Assembly (NCBI RefSeq): GCF_013141715.1
Contig: NZ_WHOA01000247.1
Coordinates: 38,647 to 102,646, forward strand
DNA: 64,000 nucleotides
Direction: 5' to 3'
Source of the DNA: Paenibacillus phytorum
Lineage (GTDB): Bacteria; Bacillota; Bacilli; Paenibacillales; NBRC-103111
Part shown: positions 18,090-26,362 of the stretch, one piece after another
Position numbering within the stretch: position 1 is the first letter of the stretch
Layout: each line of letters begins with the position of its first letter
The notes under the pieces: model-generated
Databases searched by the model: none
What the model was told of the DNA's origin: nothing
Seen by the model: the letters and a program-made list of their open reading frames with translations, nothing else
Translations under genes and position numbers: made by a program

Positions 18090-19067
18090 CTACTCTTTTC
18101 CTATATACTTATCCATAAAGCGATCTACTCTTTGGAAATATTCAGTGGGGTAATGATTGATGGCATCGATATGCTCCGTATTATGCGGGTACCATGCTTC
18201 TGCATATGGGTCATCTTTTAATGACTCAAAAATTGCTTCTGTATTTTTATAACTAATTTGCTGATCTCCAGTTCCATGAATAAGCAGAACTGGCTTGTCT
18301 TGCATCTTTTTTACCGCATCCATAGGAGATATGGAATCAAGATCAACCTTAAAGACCCAATTTGCCATCCATGTCGATGTATAACTGAATGGAATCGCAG
18401 GTAAACCTGAAAAGAAGGGCAAACCCTCTCTCAGAAATAGACCAGCATTACGAAAAGGACTATCCGCAATTACGGCTTCGATGTCATCACTTTCACTTGC
18501 GGCTAGCAAAGAAGTAGCAGCACCCATTGAAAAGCCGATAACTCCAATGTTATCACCCGTATGGTCTCTGGATTTTAAATAGCTTACAGCTCCTAGCAAA
18601 TCGTATTTTTCATTGAGGCCCAGTGTAATCAAATCACCATCGGATTTACCTTGCGAGCTGAGGTCAAATGCCAATACATTGTATCCTTTCGGAACGAAAT
18701 GCTCTACTAACTTTGGGGTCCGCCCTTTGACTAAACGATTGCTTGTATATCCATGGACGACAATAATCGTCTTATTACTTGCTTTACCAGAAAGACCACT
18801 TGCAGGAAAGAAGGAACCTCTAATCGTATTATCATTTTTCAAACTCTTGAACTCGACCTCTTCGTAGGGAGTTTTATCGATATTCAATTCGTAGCTGACA
18901 TTTGTGTCTCTAGGATGGTGCAACAAGGTGTCTATTACTTTATAAGATATAAAAAATACAAGAGCCATCACAAGCAAAAGCACGATCCCTAGGCTCAATA
19001 AAATTTTCCTTCGTTTTTTCGAACGAACGTTTAGTATCAAATTTGGTTGTAATGATGTTTCACTCAT
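18090..19067 (-). CDS. Membrane-anchored alpha/beta hydrolase
   Basis: 325 residues. A membrane helix at about 21-43 anchors an extracytoplasmic alpha/beta hydrolase. The oxyanion region is VVHGYTSN, the nucleophile is Ser in GFSMGAATS, an acid lies in the LLIHGTGDQQIS strand and the catalytic His is in HNTEHIDA. This fits the prolyl-oligopeptidase/YqkD-like group of serine hydrolases; the substrate is unknown. Its start overlaps the TetR stop by four bases (ATGA), so it is probably the gene controlled by that regulator. Confidence 0.85.
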   Translation of the reverse strand: MSETSLQPNLILNVRSKKRRKILLSLGIVLLLVMALVFFISYKVIDTLLHHPRDTNVSYELNIDKTPYEEVEFKSLKNDNTIRGSFFPASGLSGKASNKTIIVVHGYTSNRLVKGRTPKLVEHFVPKGYNVLAFDLSSQGKSDGDLITLGLNEKYDLLGAVSYLKSRDHTGDNIGVIGFSMGAATSLLAASESDDIEAVIADSPFRNAGLFLREGLPFFSGLPAIPFSYTSTWMANWVFKVDLDSISPMDAVKKMQDKPVLLIHGTGDQQISYKNTEAIFESLKDDPYAEAWYPHNTEHIDAINHYPTEYFQRVDRFMDKYIGKE

Positions 19068-19699
19068 TCAGATTCCCTCGCTTTTTCTTTAGGTTGTGTG
19101 GGTGCGAACAAATATAAGGCATGCTCCTTCAAATTTCCCCACTCGGGGTGATGGATAATACTTTCTCCAAGAGTTAAGCCTACCCCATTTAAGAAAGAGA
19201 TATAGGCGCGAGAGATCATAGCTGGTGAAAAGTTTTTGTTGAATTCTCCCATTAACTGTCCCTTTGCATAGACGCATTCAATTGTATCTGTCATTACTTT
19301 TGTACTTTCAAGGACCTTCTGTGTAAGTTCAGGAAATCTTATCCGTTGTCCTAAGACATATTGAACAAGCCGCAATTCATTTGTATAGCAATAGATATGA
19401 TTGAATTGTTCTTCTACCATGTTCTTAATTAATACGCCCGGCGTCCCCTCTTGTTTTAGACAAGCAAGCGACTTCTCCTGAATATCAGCAAGCGGCTCAA
19501 GGACAGCGGCGTAGAATAAGGCTTCTTTGCTTGGGAAATATTGAAAAATGGTTCCAGCAGTCACTCCCACACTCTGAGCAATGAGAGCCGTTGTGGTATT
19601 AGAATATCCATTTTCTGCGAACAGGACAACGGCTTCTTTTAGGATACAACTACGCCGCTCCTGTCTTTTTTCTTCATTGATTGGTCTTGCCAAATTCAT
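19064..19699 (-). CDS. TetR/AcrR-family regulator of the hydrolase operon
   Basis: About 211 residues from the ATG at 19699 (GTG at 19705 is the alternative). The N-terminal HTH (about 10-55) reads ILKEAVVLFAENGYSNTTTALIAQSVGVTAGTIFQYFPSKEAL across its helices, the standard TetR pattern with the recognition helix ending in Y-F. The C-terminal part is the ligand-binding helical domain. A 36-bp palindrome lies immediately upstream, so autoregulation is expected. Confidence 0.9.
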   Translation of the reverse strand: MNLARPINEEKRQERRSCILKEAVVLFAENGYSNTTTALIAQSVGVTAGTIFQYFPSKEALFYAAVLEPLADIQEKSLACLKQEGTPGVLIKNMVEEQFNHIYCYTNELRLVQYVLGQRIRFPELTQKVLESTKVMTDTIECVYAKGQLMGEFNKNFSPAMISRAYISFLNGVGLTLGESIIHHPEWGNLKEHALYLFAPTQPKEKARESE

Positions 19700-19722
19700 T
19701 CCCACTCTCTGTAGATTTAATT

Positions 19723-19758
19723 ATTATTAATTAAATGATCAATCATTTAATTAATAAT
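19723..19758. promoter_or_regulatory. 36-bp palindromic operator upstream of the TetR gene
   Basis: Perfect 17-bp arms (ATTATTAATTAAATGAT and its complement) around the two central bases CA. It lies 25-60 bases upstream of the TetR start and probably overlaps its promoter. Confidence 0.75.
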
Positions 19759-19828
19759 ATATCTCTAATTACTAATAATAGCAAGAGTGTATTCATCTTA
19801 CTCATGAGTAGGATGAAACTTCACAAAT

Positions 19829-19877
19829 AAAAACAAGCCAGAGCGCTGCCCAACATGCACTCCGGCTTGTTTTTTTA
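19829..19877. terminator. Bidirectional terminator downstream of the FGE-fold gene
   Basis: Stem AACAAGCC / GGCTTGTT plus inner GAG/CTC pairs, with T runs on both strands. It would end the TetR-DUF4180-FGE transcript on the minus strand. Confidence 0.75.
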
Positions 19878-20012
19878 CATTACTTTGTACGAGTACACGC
19901 TTCGACTTCTTTAAGTATTTCAGCAGATTTCCCAAAAGGTATGAATGTATAAAGTACGCAATTTCCTGACTTCATCGCTGCCTTCGCTGCGCTCTCCTGC
20001 ATTTGTCACAAC

Positions 20013-20708
20013 TTACATAGACTTAGCAAGTCGGAATCCAAGGTCATCGATGGTAAATGTCGGGTGACTGCGACGACGACACGTTGCCCCGCAACCTCTG
20101 GCCTCTTCAGCCCAACTACCACCGCGAAAAATTCGGTAGGTGCCATATACGTTCTGATCGTATAAATCCCAACACCACTCCCAAACATTCCCTAACATAT
20201 CATACAGCCCCCAGGCATTCGGTTCCTTTCTTCCTACTTCATGGGTCGTGCCAGCTGAATTTTCATTATACCAGGCAATCTTATCAAGCTCTCCGTATCT
20301 ATATCCTGTAGTTCCTGCTTTACATGCGTACTGCCATTCCGCTTCGGAAGGGAGGCGATAGCCATTTGATTCCCAATCACAGATGATATTTTCACCATCA
20401 TCACTTATCGAATAACACTCCTTCAAACCAACTTTCTGAGAAAGTAGATTGCAAAAAGAAATGGCATCATTCCATGATATATTCACAACCGGATTTTGAT
20501 CTCCGTCATAAGAAATAGATGATTTTTGTGAAATGGCAAAATAAAGTTCCTTTGTGACAGGATACCGGGCAAGAAGAAACGGTTGTATGATAACCTTCCA
20601 TTCAGAGCTTGTTCGATCGTCCCTTAAATCTATTTCTCCACCAGGAACTTTTACCATCGGATAATCAGTAAGACTCTGTAATACATTTGACACTCCATCT
20701 TCCTCCAA
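20013..20708 (-). CDS. FGE/SUMF1-fold protein (formylglycine-generating enzyme family)
   Basis: 231 residues covering the FGE-sulfatase fold: PFLLARYPVTKELY, then VVNISWNDAISFCN, YRLPSEAEWQYACKAGT, NAWGLYDMLGNVWEWCWD and the end RGGSW...LGFRLA. In true formylglycine-generating enzymes two Cys near RGGS bind copper; here the first one (RGGSxxC) is replaced by Glu, leaving only Cys residues in ARGCGATC, so oxidation of a sulfatase Cys is doubtful and another oxidase or binding role is likely. It follows the DUF4180 gene by 12 bases on the same strand; no sulfatase gene is nearby. Confidence 0.88.
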   Translation of the reverse strand: MEEDGVSNVLQSLTDYPMVKVPGGEIDLRDDRTSSEWKVIIQPFLLARYPVTKELYFAISQKSSISYDGDQNPVVNISWNDAISFCNLLSQKVGLKECYSISDDGENIICDWESNGYRLPSEAEWQYACKAGTTGYRYGELDKIAWYNENSAGTTHEVGRKEPNAWGLYDMLGNVWEWCWDLYDQNVYGTYRIFRGGSWAEEARGCGATCRRRSHPTFTIDDLGFRLAKSM

Positions 20709-20720
20709 ATCTCACTAGTG

Positions 20721-21086
20721 TTAACTGCTGCTCAATTTATCAATAGCTTCTTTTTCATTTGACAAGAAAAAGATATCCTTTCCCTTGTTACATTCATAGA
20801 TGAAATCCTTCAAGCTTTCACTTGAAAAGACAGTAAAATCACCAACGATTGCAACTTTCTTTCGATAATTTATGAATTTTTGTAATATTTCTCCTGCAAG
20901 CCGTGTTTTTAAATCGAAAAAGTCCTCACTTAATGCCGATCGATTTAAAATTATACGATCAGATCCTGTTTCGTATTGTACAGTTGCCATCAGATCTAAA
21001 GCCGACTGAACATCAGTTATCAATATTTCGTTGCTTTCAACGACGGCCATTTCTACATCATTCTTTTTGATTGTCACTAATTTCAT
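20721..21086 (-). CDS. DUF4180 family protein
   Basis: 121 residues from the ATG at 21086, chosen because GGAGG stands six bases before it. The sequence ITDVQSALDLMATVQYETG, RIILNRSALSEDFFDLKT and the end KGKDIFFLSNEKEAI match DUF4180, a small alpha/beta protein of unknown function common in Gram-positive bacteria and often beside TetR regulators. The central FxxxRKKVAIVGDFT strand and helix pattern recalls a STAS-like fold; that is inference. Confidence 0.85.
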   Translation of the reverse strand: MKLVTIKKNDVEMAVVESNEILITDVQSALDLMATVQYETGSDRIILNRSALSEDFFDLKTRLAGEILQKFINYRKKVAIVGDFTVFSSESLKDFIYECNKGKDIFFLSNEKEAIDKLSSS

Positions 21087-21106
21087 ATTCGTCCTCCATT
21101 CGTCGT

Positions 21107-21760
21107 TCAACCTTTAATTAATCTTCCGACATAATCCTCACAGATATATCGATTATCCTCATTATTCAATGGAGGAATATTCGCTACTCTAAAGAAGCTT
21201 AGTCCAACCACCATCGCCAGAAGGCCGTAAGCGGCGCTTTTGGAATCGTCCACCCTCATTTGCCCCGACATGTTACCGTAATCAAAGATCCTCGCGATGC
21301 CGTGTAGATCTTCCGTATAGCTCTTGGATACTACCTCTTGCAAATTGCGATCCAATACAGCTTTGGAGAAGAACTGAAGAAAAAGCTTCGCTTGATCTTC
21401 ATGCGGGATAAACATCCTTTCAATCCCATCAAGTTCCGAAACATTGATCGTCTTCTGCCTATCATCGCTATATGGCGGGAGGATGTGCTTCAGCGTGACA
21501 TCGATCATTTCCTCTGCTGTCATTGTTTTCTGGATTTCTGATTGGATCTTTAAACCATAATAGGCTAAGAACGACTTAAATGCTTCTATGATCAAGTTAT
21601 CTTTATTCTTAAAATAATAAGTGACAACGCCCTTTGAGCAGTCCGCATACTCAGCAACCTTATCCAGAGTCATGCCATCAATCCCGTGTCTACTGATACA
21701 AATTAGTGTGGCGTTAATGACGTCTGCTCGACGCTTTGGTTCCATTCCTACTTTAGGCAT
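21107..21760 (-). CDS. TetR/AcrR-family regulator of the DUF4180-FGE operon
   Basis: 217 residues from the ATG at 21760 (AGGAGG five bases upstream; ATG 21778 in frame has no SD). The HTH reads DVINATLICISRHGIDGMTL, DKVAEYADCSKGVVTYYF and KNKDNLI, a standard TetR DNA-binding domain. The C-terminal domain resembles the BetI/TetR_C_6 type. It heads a three-gene operon with DUF4180 and the FGE-fold protein, and a partly palindromic site lies just upstream. Confidence 0.9.
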   Translation of the reverse strand: MPKVGMEPKRRADVINATLICISRHGIDGMTLDKVAEYADCSKGVVTYYFKNKDNLIIEAFKSFLAYYGLKIQSEIQKTMTAEEMIDVTLKHILPPYSDDRQKTINVSELDGIERMFIPHEDQAKLFLQFFSKAVLDRNLQEVVSKSYTEDLHGIARIFDYGNMSGQMRVDDSKSAAYGLLAMVVGLSFFRVANIPPLNNEDNRYICEDYVGRLIKG

Positions 21761-21790
21761 TTTTTCCTCCTCGTTCATTTAAGTTTTTTT

Positions 21791-21808
21791 ATACCGTACA
21801 GTCGGAAT
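21791..21808. promoter_or_regulatory. Possible TetR operator
   Basis: ATACCGTACAGTCGGAAT has symmetric ends (AT-x-CCG and CGG-x-AT) around a six-base centre, about 30 bases before the TetR gene start. This resembles the ACCG/CGGT half sites of many TetR repressors. The symmetry is imperfect. Confidence 0.45.
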
Positions 21809-21854
21809 AAATAAAATATATACATTATTTTTATTTATGTCAAACACTGCACAA

Positions 21855-21886
21855 AATAAAAAAAGCCACCCGAAGGTGACTTTCTA
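21855..21886 (-). terminator. Terminator of the 5'-nucleotidase gene
   Basis: Minus-strand stem AAAGTCACC / GGTGGCTTT with loop TTCG, followed by TTTTATT, 45 bases after the nucleotidase stop. Confidence 0.85.
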
Positions 21887-21930
21887 AGATAATGCTTTCT
21901 TATGATGAGGGAATCTTGAACTCCCCTGCT

Positions 21931-23694
21931 CTAAGGTACCTTAATCTCTTGACCTGGGTAAATGAGATTAGGGTTTTTAAAATTGTTCAACTGCTGAAGA
22001 ATTTGCCATGTTGTTTGATAAGACCTGCTGATTTTCCATAGTGAATCACCGGGTTTGACAACATAGATATTGCTAGCTGCTCCAGGAGCCGGTTCCTGTG
22101 AAGGAGTACGAGTCGTCTGTACCGCCGTAGCGTTGATGCGACCTTCGACTTTAGCCTCTACCACTCCGCTTTTACGCATATATGTGATTAATGCTTCTTC
22201 CAAGGATGCGAAATCATTGTCAAGAGGATAAGCCTTAAACATGGTGTATTGGTCTCCGCCTGCGGCCATAAAGTCGTTCGTTGCAAGTAAATAGGATGCT
22301 CCTAGATCAATCGGATAACCTTTTACGTGAATAGACGTCACACGGCTTCCTTTTGGCTGAGATGGATCAAACGAGACGGTCATACCGCCAACATGCGGGA
22401 AGCCTCCCAATGACTCCGGATAAGCAGAGAGACCTAGTTCTAACGCCGCTTTAATGTCGGAGCCCTTTACTTTCTTCGTTTGAATATAGTTACCGAATGG
22501 CAATACGGTTACTATCTGACCCTTCGTAATTGAACCCGCTTTGATCGAAGCGCGGATACCGCCTCCGTTCGTGATGGATACATCGGCGCCTGTTTCGCTG
22601 AGCATGGCGTCCGCAATTAAATTGCCCAAATTGGACTCACCTTTACGGACAACTTCCCGTTCACCAACTAAATCAACCTTAGAAGAACCGACAATTTCCT
22701 GCAGCACCTTATCTTGTTCTTTTTTCACATTAGCAATAATGTCGATTACGGCTTGGTCTCCTGGGGTTTTATCTTCATCGGCTGTTTTCTTAGTAATCAG
22801 GCTCGAAGTTTTACCAGTCAATTTGCCGTTCTCAAATGTCAAATCTACGCGGCCCAGGTTTTTGAGATACTCTCCCGTTTGCGCAATTAGCACATTCCCA
22901 ACCAGCAGACCTGTGTTAAGCGTCGTATGGCTGTGTCCGTCGATGATGACATCAATTTCTGGAACCGCTGCTGCTACCTTTTTGCTTGTATCAATGCTGG
23001 ACTCGTCGATGCCGAGATGGGTTAAGGCAATGATGACATCTACTTTACCTTTGAGCTCGGAAACAATTTTCTTAGCTTCTTCAGCTGGATCAGTGAAAGT
23101 AAGCCCCTCGACATTGTTCGGATGTGTTTTATAGGCAGTCTCCGGCGTAGTCAAACCGAATATACCAAGTTTAATGCCATCCACTTCTTTAATGACATAA
23201 GGCTCTAGGATTCGTGATCCGTCGTTTTTTTTCGTATTAGCGCTTAGAACGGGGAATTTTGCCCGCTTGGATAGCTCGATTAGACGCTGATAACCGTAGT
23301 TGAAATCATGATTCCCAGCCGCCATAGCGTTATAGCCTACCGCGTTCATAATATCCACAATGCTTTCCCCGCGCACCAGATTAGCGATCGGCTGCCCATG
23401 GAACGTATCTCCCGCATCAAGAATGAGAGAATTTGGAGTCAATTCCTTGTAATTCTTAATCAACGCGCTCATTTTTGCAAAACCAATTCCTTCTGCCGTA
23501 GCTTCAATCCGGGAATGCGTGTCATTGGTGTGAAAGAGAGTAATTTTTTTCGTACTGCTGGTTGCTGCTGCATTCGTTGTTCCATTTGCAGGTACAGACG
23601 GAGTACTCGGCTCAGCTGCAACTACTGTGTAAGCCGAGGAAACGGTCACAAACATGGCGAGTGCACTTGCCATCCATAGCTTTGTTTTTCTCAT
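21931..23694 (-). CDS. Secreted 5'-nucleotidase/2',3'-cyclic phosphodiesterase with LysM
   Basis: 587 residues from the ATG at 23694 (GGAGG 11 bases upstream; the earlier ATG at 23712 contains the SD itself). A signal peptide ends near VVAA. The metallophosphatase domain shows FHTNDTHSR, LDAGDTFHG, AAGNHDFNYG, ALTHLG and DGHSHT, the metal-binding motifs in order. The 5_nucleotid_C domain follows (TNGGGIRASI, GGDQYTMF). The last ~45 residues are a LysM repeat (YVVKPGDSLWKISRSYQ) that should hold the enzyme on peptidoglycan. It releases phosphate and nucleosides from extracellular nucleotides. Confidence 0.93.
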   Translation of the reverse strand: MRKTKLWMASALAMFVTVSSAYTVVAAEPSTPSVPANGTTNAAATSSTKKITLFHTNDTHSRIEATAEGIGFAKMSALIKNYKELTPNSLILDAGDTFHGQPIANLVRGESIVDIMNAVGYNAMAAGNHDFNYGYQRLIELSKRAKFPVLSANTKKNDGSRILEPYVIKEVDGIKLGIFGLTTPETAYKTHPNNVEGLTFTDPAEEAKKIVSELKGKVDVIIALTHLGIDESSIDTSKKVAAAVPEIDVIIDGHSHTTLNTGLLVGNVLIAQTGEYLKNLGRVDLTFENGKLTGKTSSLITKKTADEDKTPGDQAVIDIIANVKKEQDKVLQEIVGSSKVDLVGEREVVRKGESNLGNLIADAMLSETGADVSITNGGGIRASIKAGSITKGQIVTVLPFGNYIQTKKVKGSDIKAALELGLSAYPESLGGFPHVGGMTVSFDPSQPKGSRVTSIHVKGYPIDLGASYLLATNDFMAAGGDQYTMFKAYPLDNDFASLEEALITYMRKSGVVEAKVEGRINATAVQTTRTPSQEPAPGAASNIYVVKPGDSLWKISRSYQTTWQILQQLNNFKNPNLIYPGQEIKVP

Positions 23695-23851
23695 GTACGG
23701 TTTCGCCTCCATAATAGTTGATCTTGTCCAACTACATTATATGGAATTTATATTCGTGGCGATTTTGCTGCAGGTAAAGGTTTTGTAAATTTTAAAAATC
23801 GATGTAATCCTAATCATTTAGCTGCCGGATGTCAGATTATCAAATTAGAAT

Positions 23852-24211
23852 CTATGATAATGGCGCCCTATTATATCCTCTGTCTCCGTATGGCTGCAAT
23901 TTTTCCAGCCACCGCTTTTCCAATTGCTTAAGCTCCCAGCGCACATCGTTAACCCCGTCAGCTTCCTTCTCCTCTAGCACCTCATAGGTGAAAGTTTCAG
24001 CCCCTAGTTCCTTCCAATCTTTTTGCAATTGGGCATTTGCGAATCTTCCCATGTCCAATTGCATCTGTATAGTCATCCATTTGTTTTTCAGGTTGGGAAA
24101 GCTATCTACGTAAATTTTGCCATTGGCCTTGTTTGTTATTTGTATGGCACCCATGTAGGTCTTAATCTGCTTGTATTCTTCCTGAAGCTCCTTGCGCTTG
24201 TTCTTATCCAT
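23852..24211 (-). CDS. GIY-YIG-like small protein
   Basis: 119 residues. The segment MGAIQITNKANGKIYVDSF resembles the beginning of the GIY-YIG nuclease fold (QI/GxI ... GKxYV), but the second Tyr-Ile-Gly is changed to Tyr-Val-Asp; the later ETFTYEVLEE helix-strand and an acidic residue are kept. Proteins of this type are frequent in Paenibacillus and Bacillus and have no tested role. AAAGGAG precedes the ATG. It follows the VWA gene by 40 bases on the same strand and may be the last gene of that operon. Confidence 0.7.
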   Translation of the reverse strand: MDKNKRKELQEEYKQIKTYMGAIQITNKANGKIYVDSFPNLKNKWMTIQMQLDMGRFANAQLQKDWKELGAETFTYEVLEEKEADGVNDVRWELKQLEKRWLEKLQPYGDRGYNRAPLS

Positions 24212-24251
24212 GCCTTTTTCTCCTTTCGGGTCTTATAAAAGATTACAATAG

Positions 24252-25211
24252 TCACAAATACCGAGCGATAATCCGAACCAACTTTGCAGGCAACTCTGTT
24301 AGACTTGTTATATCCAAAAATCTCTCATTCCCATAGATTTGATTAATTACATCCTTGTCCTGGCCTATTGCGGCTGCAAGAAATGTAATTCCTTTCCGTT
24401 CATATTCGTCTATAGTCTGCTGCATGTCTTTAATTGCATAGTTTCCGGTATAATCATCCATGGCTTTGGGTTGCCCATCACTTATGCTGATCAATAATTT
24501 TGTCTGCCCAGGTGCAACAGTTAATCGGTCAGCCATAATTCTAAGAGCCATCCCATCGCGGTTATTACTTCTTGCACGAATCCCCATTAGTCTAAATCGA
24601 TCATTGGAATCCGTTTTATCAAAATCGGTATAAGCATAAATCGACATTTGCTCCAGTTTGGAAGCATCCGCTGTATCCCCGTATATCAGTATAGGAATAT
24701 GACAAATTTGACAAAATTCATATACGGCTATCACCGCTCGCTTTGCCGCTTCTAATCTACCAAAAGCTGACATGGATGCTGACTCATCAACCCTTAGCCC
24801 GACCACAAGGGAGGGGGATTCTGTTGGGGGACGTTTCTTGGCAAAATACCTAAAATCCTGATAAGCAATACTATCCGCTTGAAATTTGCTGCCATAATAC
24901 TGATTCTTAGCAAATTCAGAAGAAGTCTCATGTTCCAACAGCGGAAGTGTCTTTCTGGCAATCTCCCGTACGACAGGCATGAGTTCTTTACTTAGACTGA
25001 GATATTCCTGCTCAGATTCAATACCGTAATCCGGACGGTGAATGATGAGTTTAACCCTTTTATGAATAGAATCGGACACAACCTCCCTTGCGTTCCGACT
25101 CAGCTTTTTACGGAAATCTCGATCTTTCTGCTTCGCTTCGTCTGACATTGTTTCAGGATTTGCCTGATGATATTGGGGAGTACCATCCTCTCCCATATCT
25201 GAACTTTCCAT
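24252..25211 (-). CDS. VWA-domain protein, acidic N-terminus, partner of the MoxR-like ATPase
   Basis: The first ordinary ATG (25211) gives 319 residues, but no SD precedes it, and the frame is open without any ATG, GTG or TTG back to 25376, inside the ATPase gene. The upstream part would encode an acidic linker (WGDIDDTDFD, KKEEEQ, a run rich in Ser and Asp). The C-terminal VWA domain has the MIDAS motif DESAS in LRVDESASMSAFG, and later a Thr and Asp (ISDGQPKAM). This layout, ATPase then acidic linker then VWA, is that of chelatase D and CobT/CobS-like or MoxR-VWA systems, which remodel proteins or insert metals. It is probably translated as an extension of the ATPase through slippage at 25364-25373. 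Confidence 0.8.
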   Translation of the reverse strand: MESSDMGEDGTPQYHQANPETMSDEAKQKDRDFRKKLSRNAREVVSDSIHKRVKLIIHRPDYGIESEQEYLSLSKELMPVVREIARKTLPLLEHETSSEFAKNQYYGSKFQADSIAYQDFRYFAKKRPPTESPSLVVGLRVDESASMSAFGRLEAAKRAVIAVYEFCQICHIPILIYGDTADASKLEQMSIYAYTDFDKTDSNDRFRLMGIRARSNNRDGMALRIMADRLTVAPGQTKLLISISDGQPKAMDDYTGNYAIKDMQQTIDEYERKGITFLAAAIGQDKDVINQIYGNERFLDITSLTELPAKLVRIIARYL

Positions 25212-25345
25212 ATCGGTAGCATCATCAGAAACATCGGATGTACTTTCGTCACTATCCGCAGATTTTTTTAATGCGATCCCCTGTTCCTCTTCCTTCTTGT
25301 TGTGGTCAAAATCAGTGTCGTCGATATCTCCCCATGTTCTTATCT

Positions 25346-26338
25346 CTACTCCATCAAAAATTCTTTTTTTTTTAATTCAATCTCAACCTGATCTAAGCCG
25401 ATTAACAAACCTTGACTTTTTAGTGCATCTTCCAACAATTTGATCTCCTCAGAATCAGTAGTTATCTTATAGATGACTTTATGATAAAGGGATTCTTTTC
25501 CTGAAGTACCTCCGGCAACTGCATCCGCCCAATAGAAAAATGAACGCATACCCGCCACGCCTTTAATTGCATTAACACGGGCTGTTTTGTCCAAGATAAT
25601 AATGATATCCGCTAAAATATCTAACACCTGTTGATCCCTATAACCGGTTTTGGCCATTGCCCGTTCAATCATGATTTCTTTGGTTGGCAGGTCCATCTTT
25701 TCCGTATGCTGAACCCTGTCACGTAGTGCTTCATTTAGGGGTCTGGTCCCTGCATAACTGCGGTTTGTTGTGATGACCGCTATGAAATCCGGGTGTCTGC
25801 GGATGATTTCTGTGGGAAGGTTAATGCTGCCATCCAGCTCTAAGGCAGAGTTGAGTGCCATTAGCACCGCGGCATCCCGGATAACGGTTGGTTCTTGGAT
25901 TTCCAGAAGATAGCCATTTTGATAGGCTCTGACGATTTCGGAGGGGTAAAATCGATACTCCACCACTTCGTCCTCTTTCAAAACGGTTTGCTCCGCAGAC
26001 TCCATCTGTTCTAATCGATCAGTTGAAATTACCGGCAAAATAGCGCCAATAATATCTGATTTATCCATATCGGCAAAACAGGTCACTTTTGTATAGGGCA
26101 GCCCGAATTCCGCCGACAATGCTTTGGCAAGTTGTGTTTTACCGGAACCAGCGTCACCTTCTAACAAAATATTGGCGATTTTCATTTCACCACGATGCCA
26201 GTTGCGCTTTATTTCTTTGCAAATACGTTGTTCTTCTTTACTAACCTTATGAGATAACGGTTTTTTCCAAATAAGTCCTTTTTCTGTATCTGTCAGTTGT
26301 CTTGTAGGCGACAATTTATATTCGTCCTGATTTTTCAT
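25346..26338 (-). CDS. MoxR/CobS-like AAA+ ATPase
   Basis: 330 residues. Walker A is LEGDAGSGKTQLAKAL near residue 65, Walker B-like LLEIQEPT near 150, sensor 1 in AVITTNRSYAGTRPLNEALRDRV (Asn plus an Arg finger region), and a C-terminal lid. The helix-2 insert and pattern CFADMDKSDIIGAI match MoxR/CobS-like ATPases. In Walker B the usual Asp-Glu is Glu-Gln (IQEPT), so hydrolysis may be weak. The end ELKKKEFLME is read over an A10 run. It follows the 160-residue protein gene by 24 bases and precedes the VWA frame with overlap. Confidence 0.88.
   Translation of the reverse strand: MKNQDEYKLSPTRQLTDTEKGLIWKKPLSHKVSKEEQRICKEIKRNWHRGEMKIANILLEGDAGSGKTQLAKALSAEFGLPYTKVTCFADMDKSDIIGAILPVISTDRLEQMESAEQTVLKEDEVVEYRFYPSEIVRAYQNGYLLEIQEPTVIRDAAVLMALNSALELDGSINLPTEIIRRHPDFIAVITTNRSYAGTRPLNEALRDRVQHTEKMDLPTKEIMIERAMAKTGYRDQQVLDILADIIIILDKTARVNAIKGVAGMRSFFYWADAVAGGTSGKESLYHKVIYKITTDSEEIKLLEDALKSQGLLIGLDQVEIELKKKEFLME
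25364..25373 (-). other. A10 slippery run joining the ATPase and VWA frames
   Basis: Ten A in a row (minus strand) occur six codons before the ATPase stop at 25346. Zero-frame reading is TTA-AAA-AAA-AAA-GAA. A -1 shift on this run, or transcripts with one extra A, continues as AGA-ATT-TTT-GAT-GGA into the VWA frame without a stop. In zero frame translation ends at TAG 25346-25348. Confidence 0.6.
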
Positions 26339-26362
26339 ACCTTTTCACCTTTCCAAACTTGG

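Noticed and set aside
19879..20001. Possible short minus-strand gene after the FGE gene
   Set aside because: The apparent 40-codon frame only appears when one base is dropped; the real sequence has a stop, and no SD fits.
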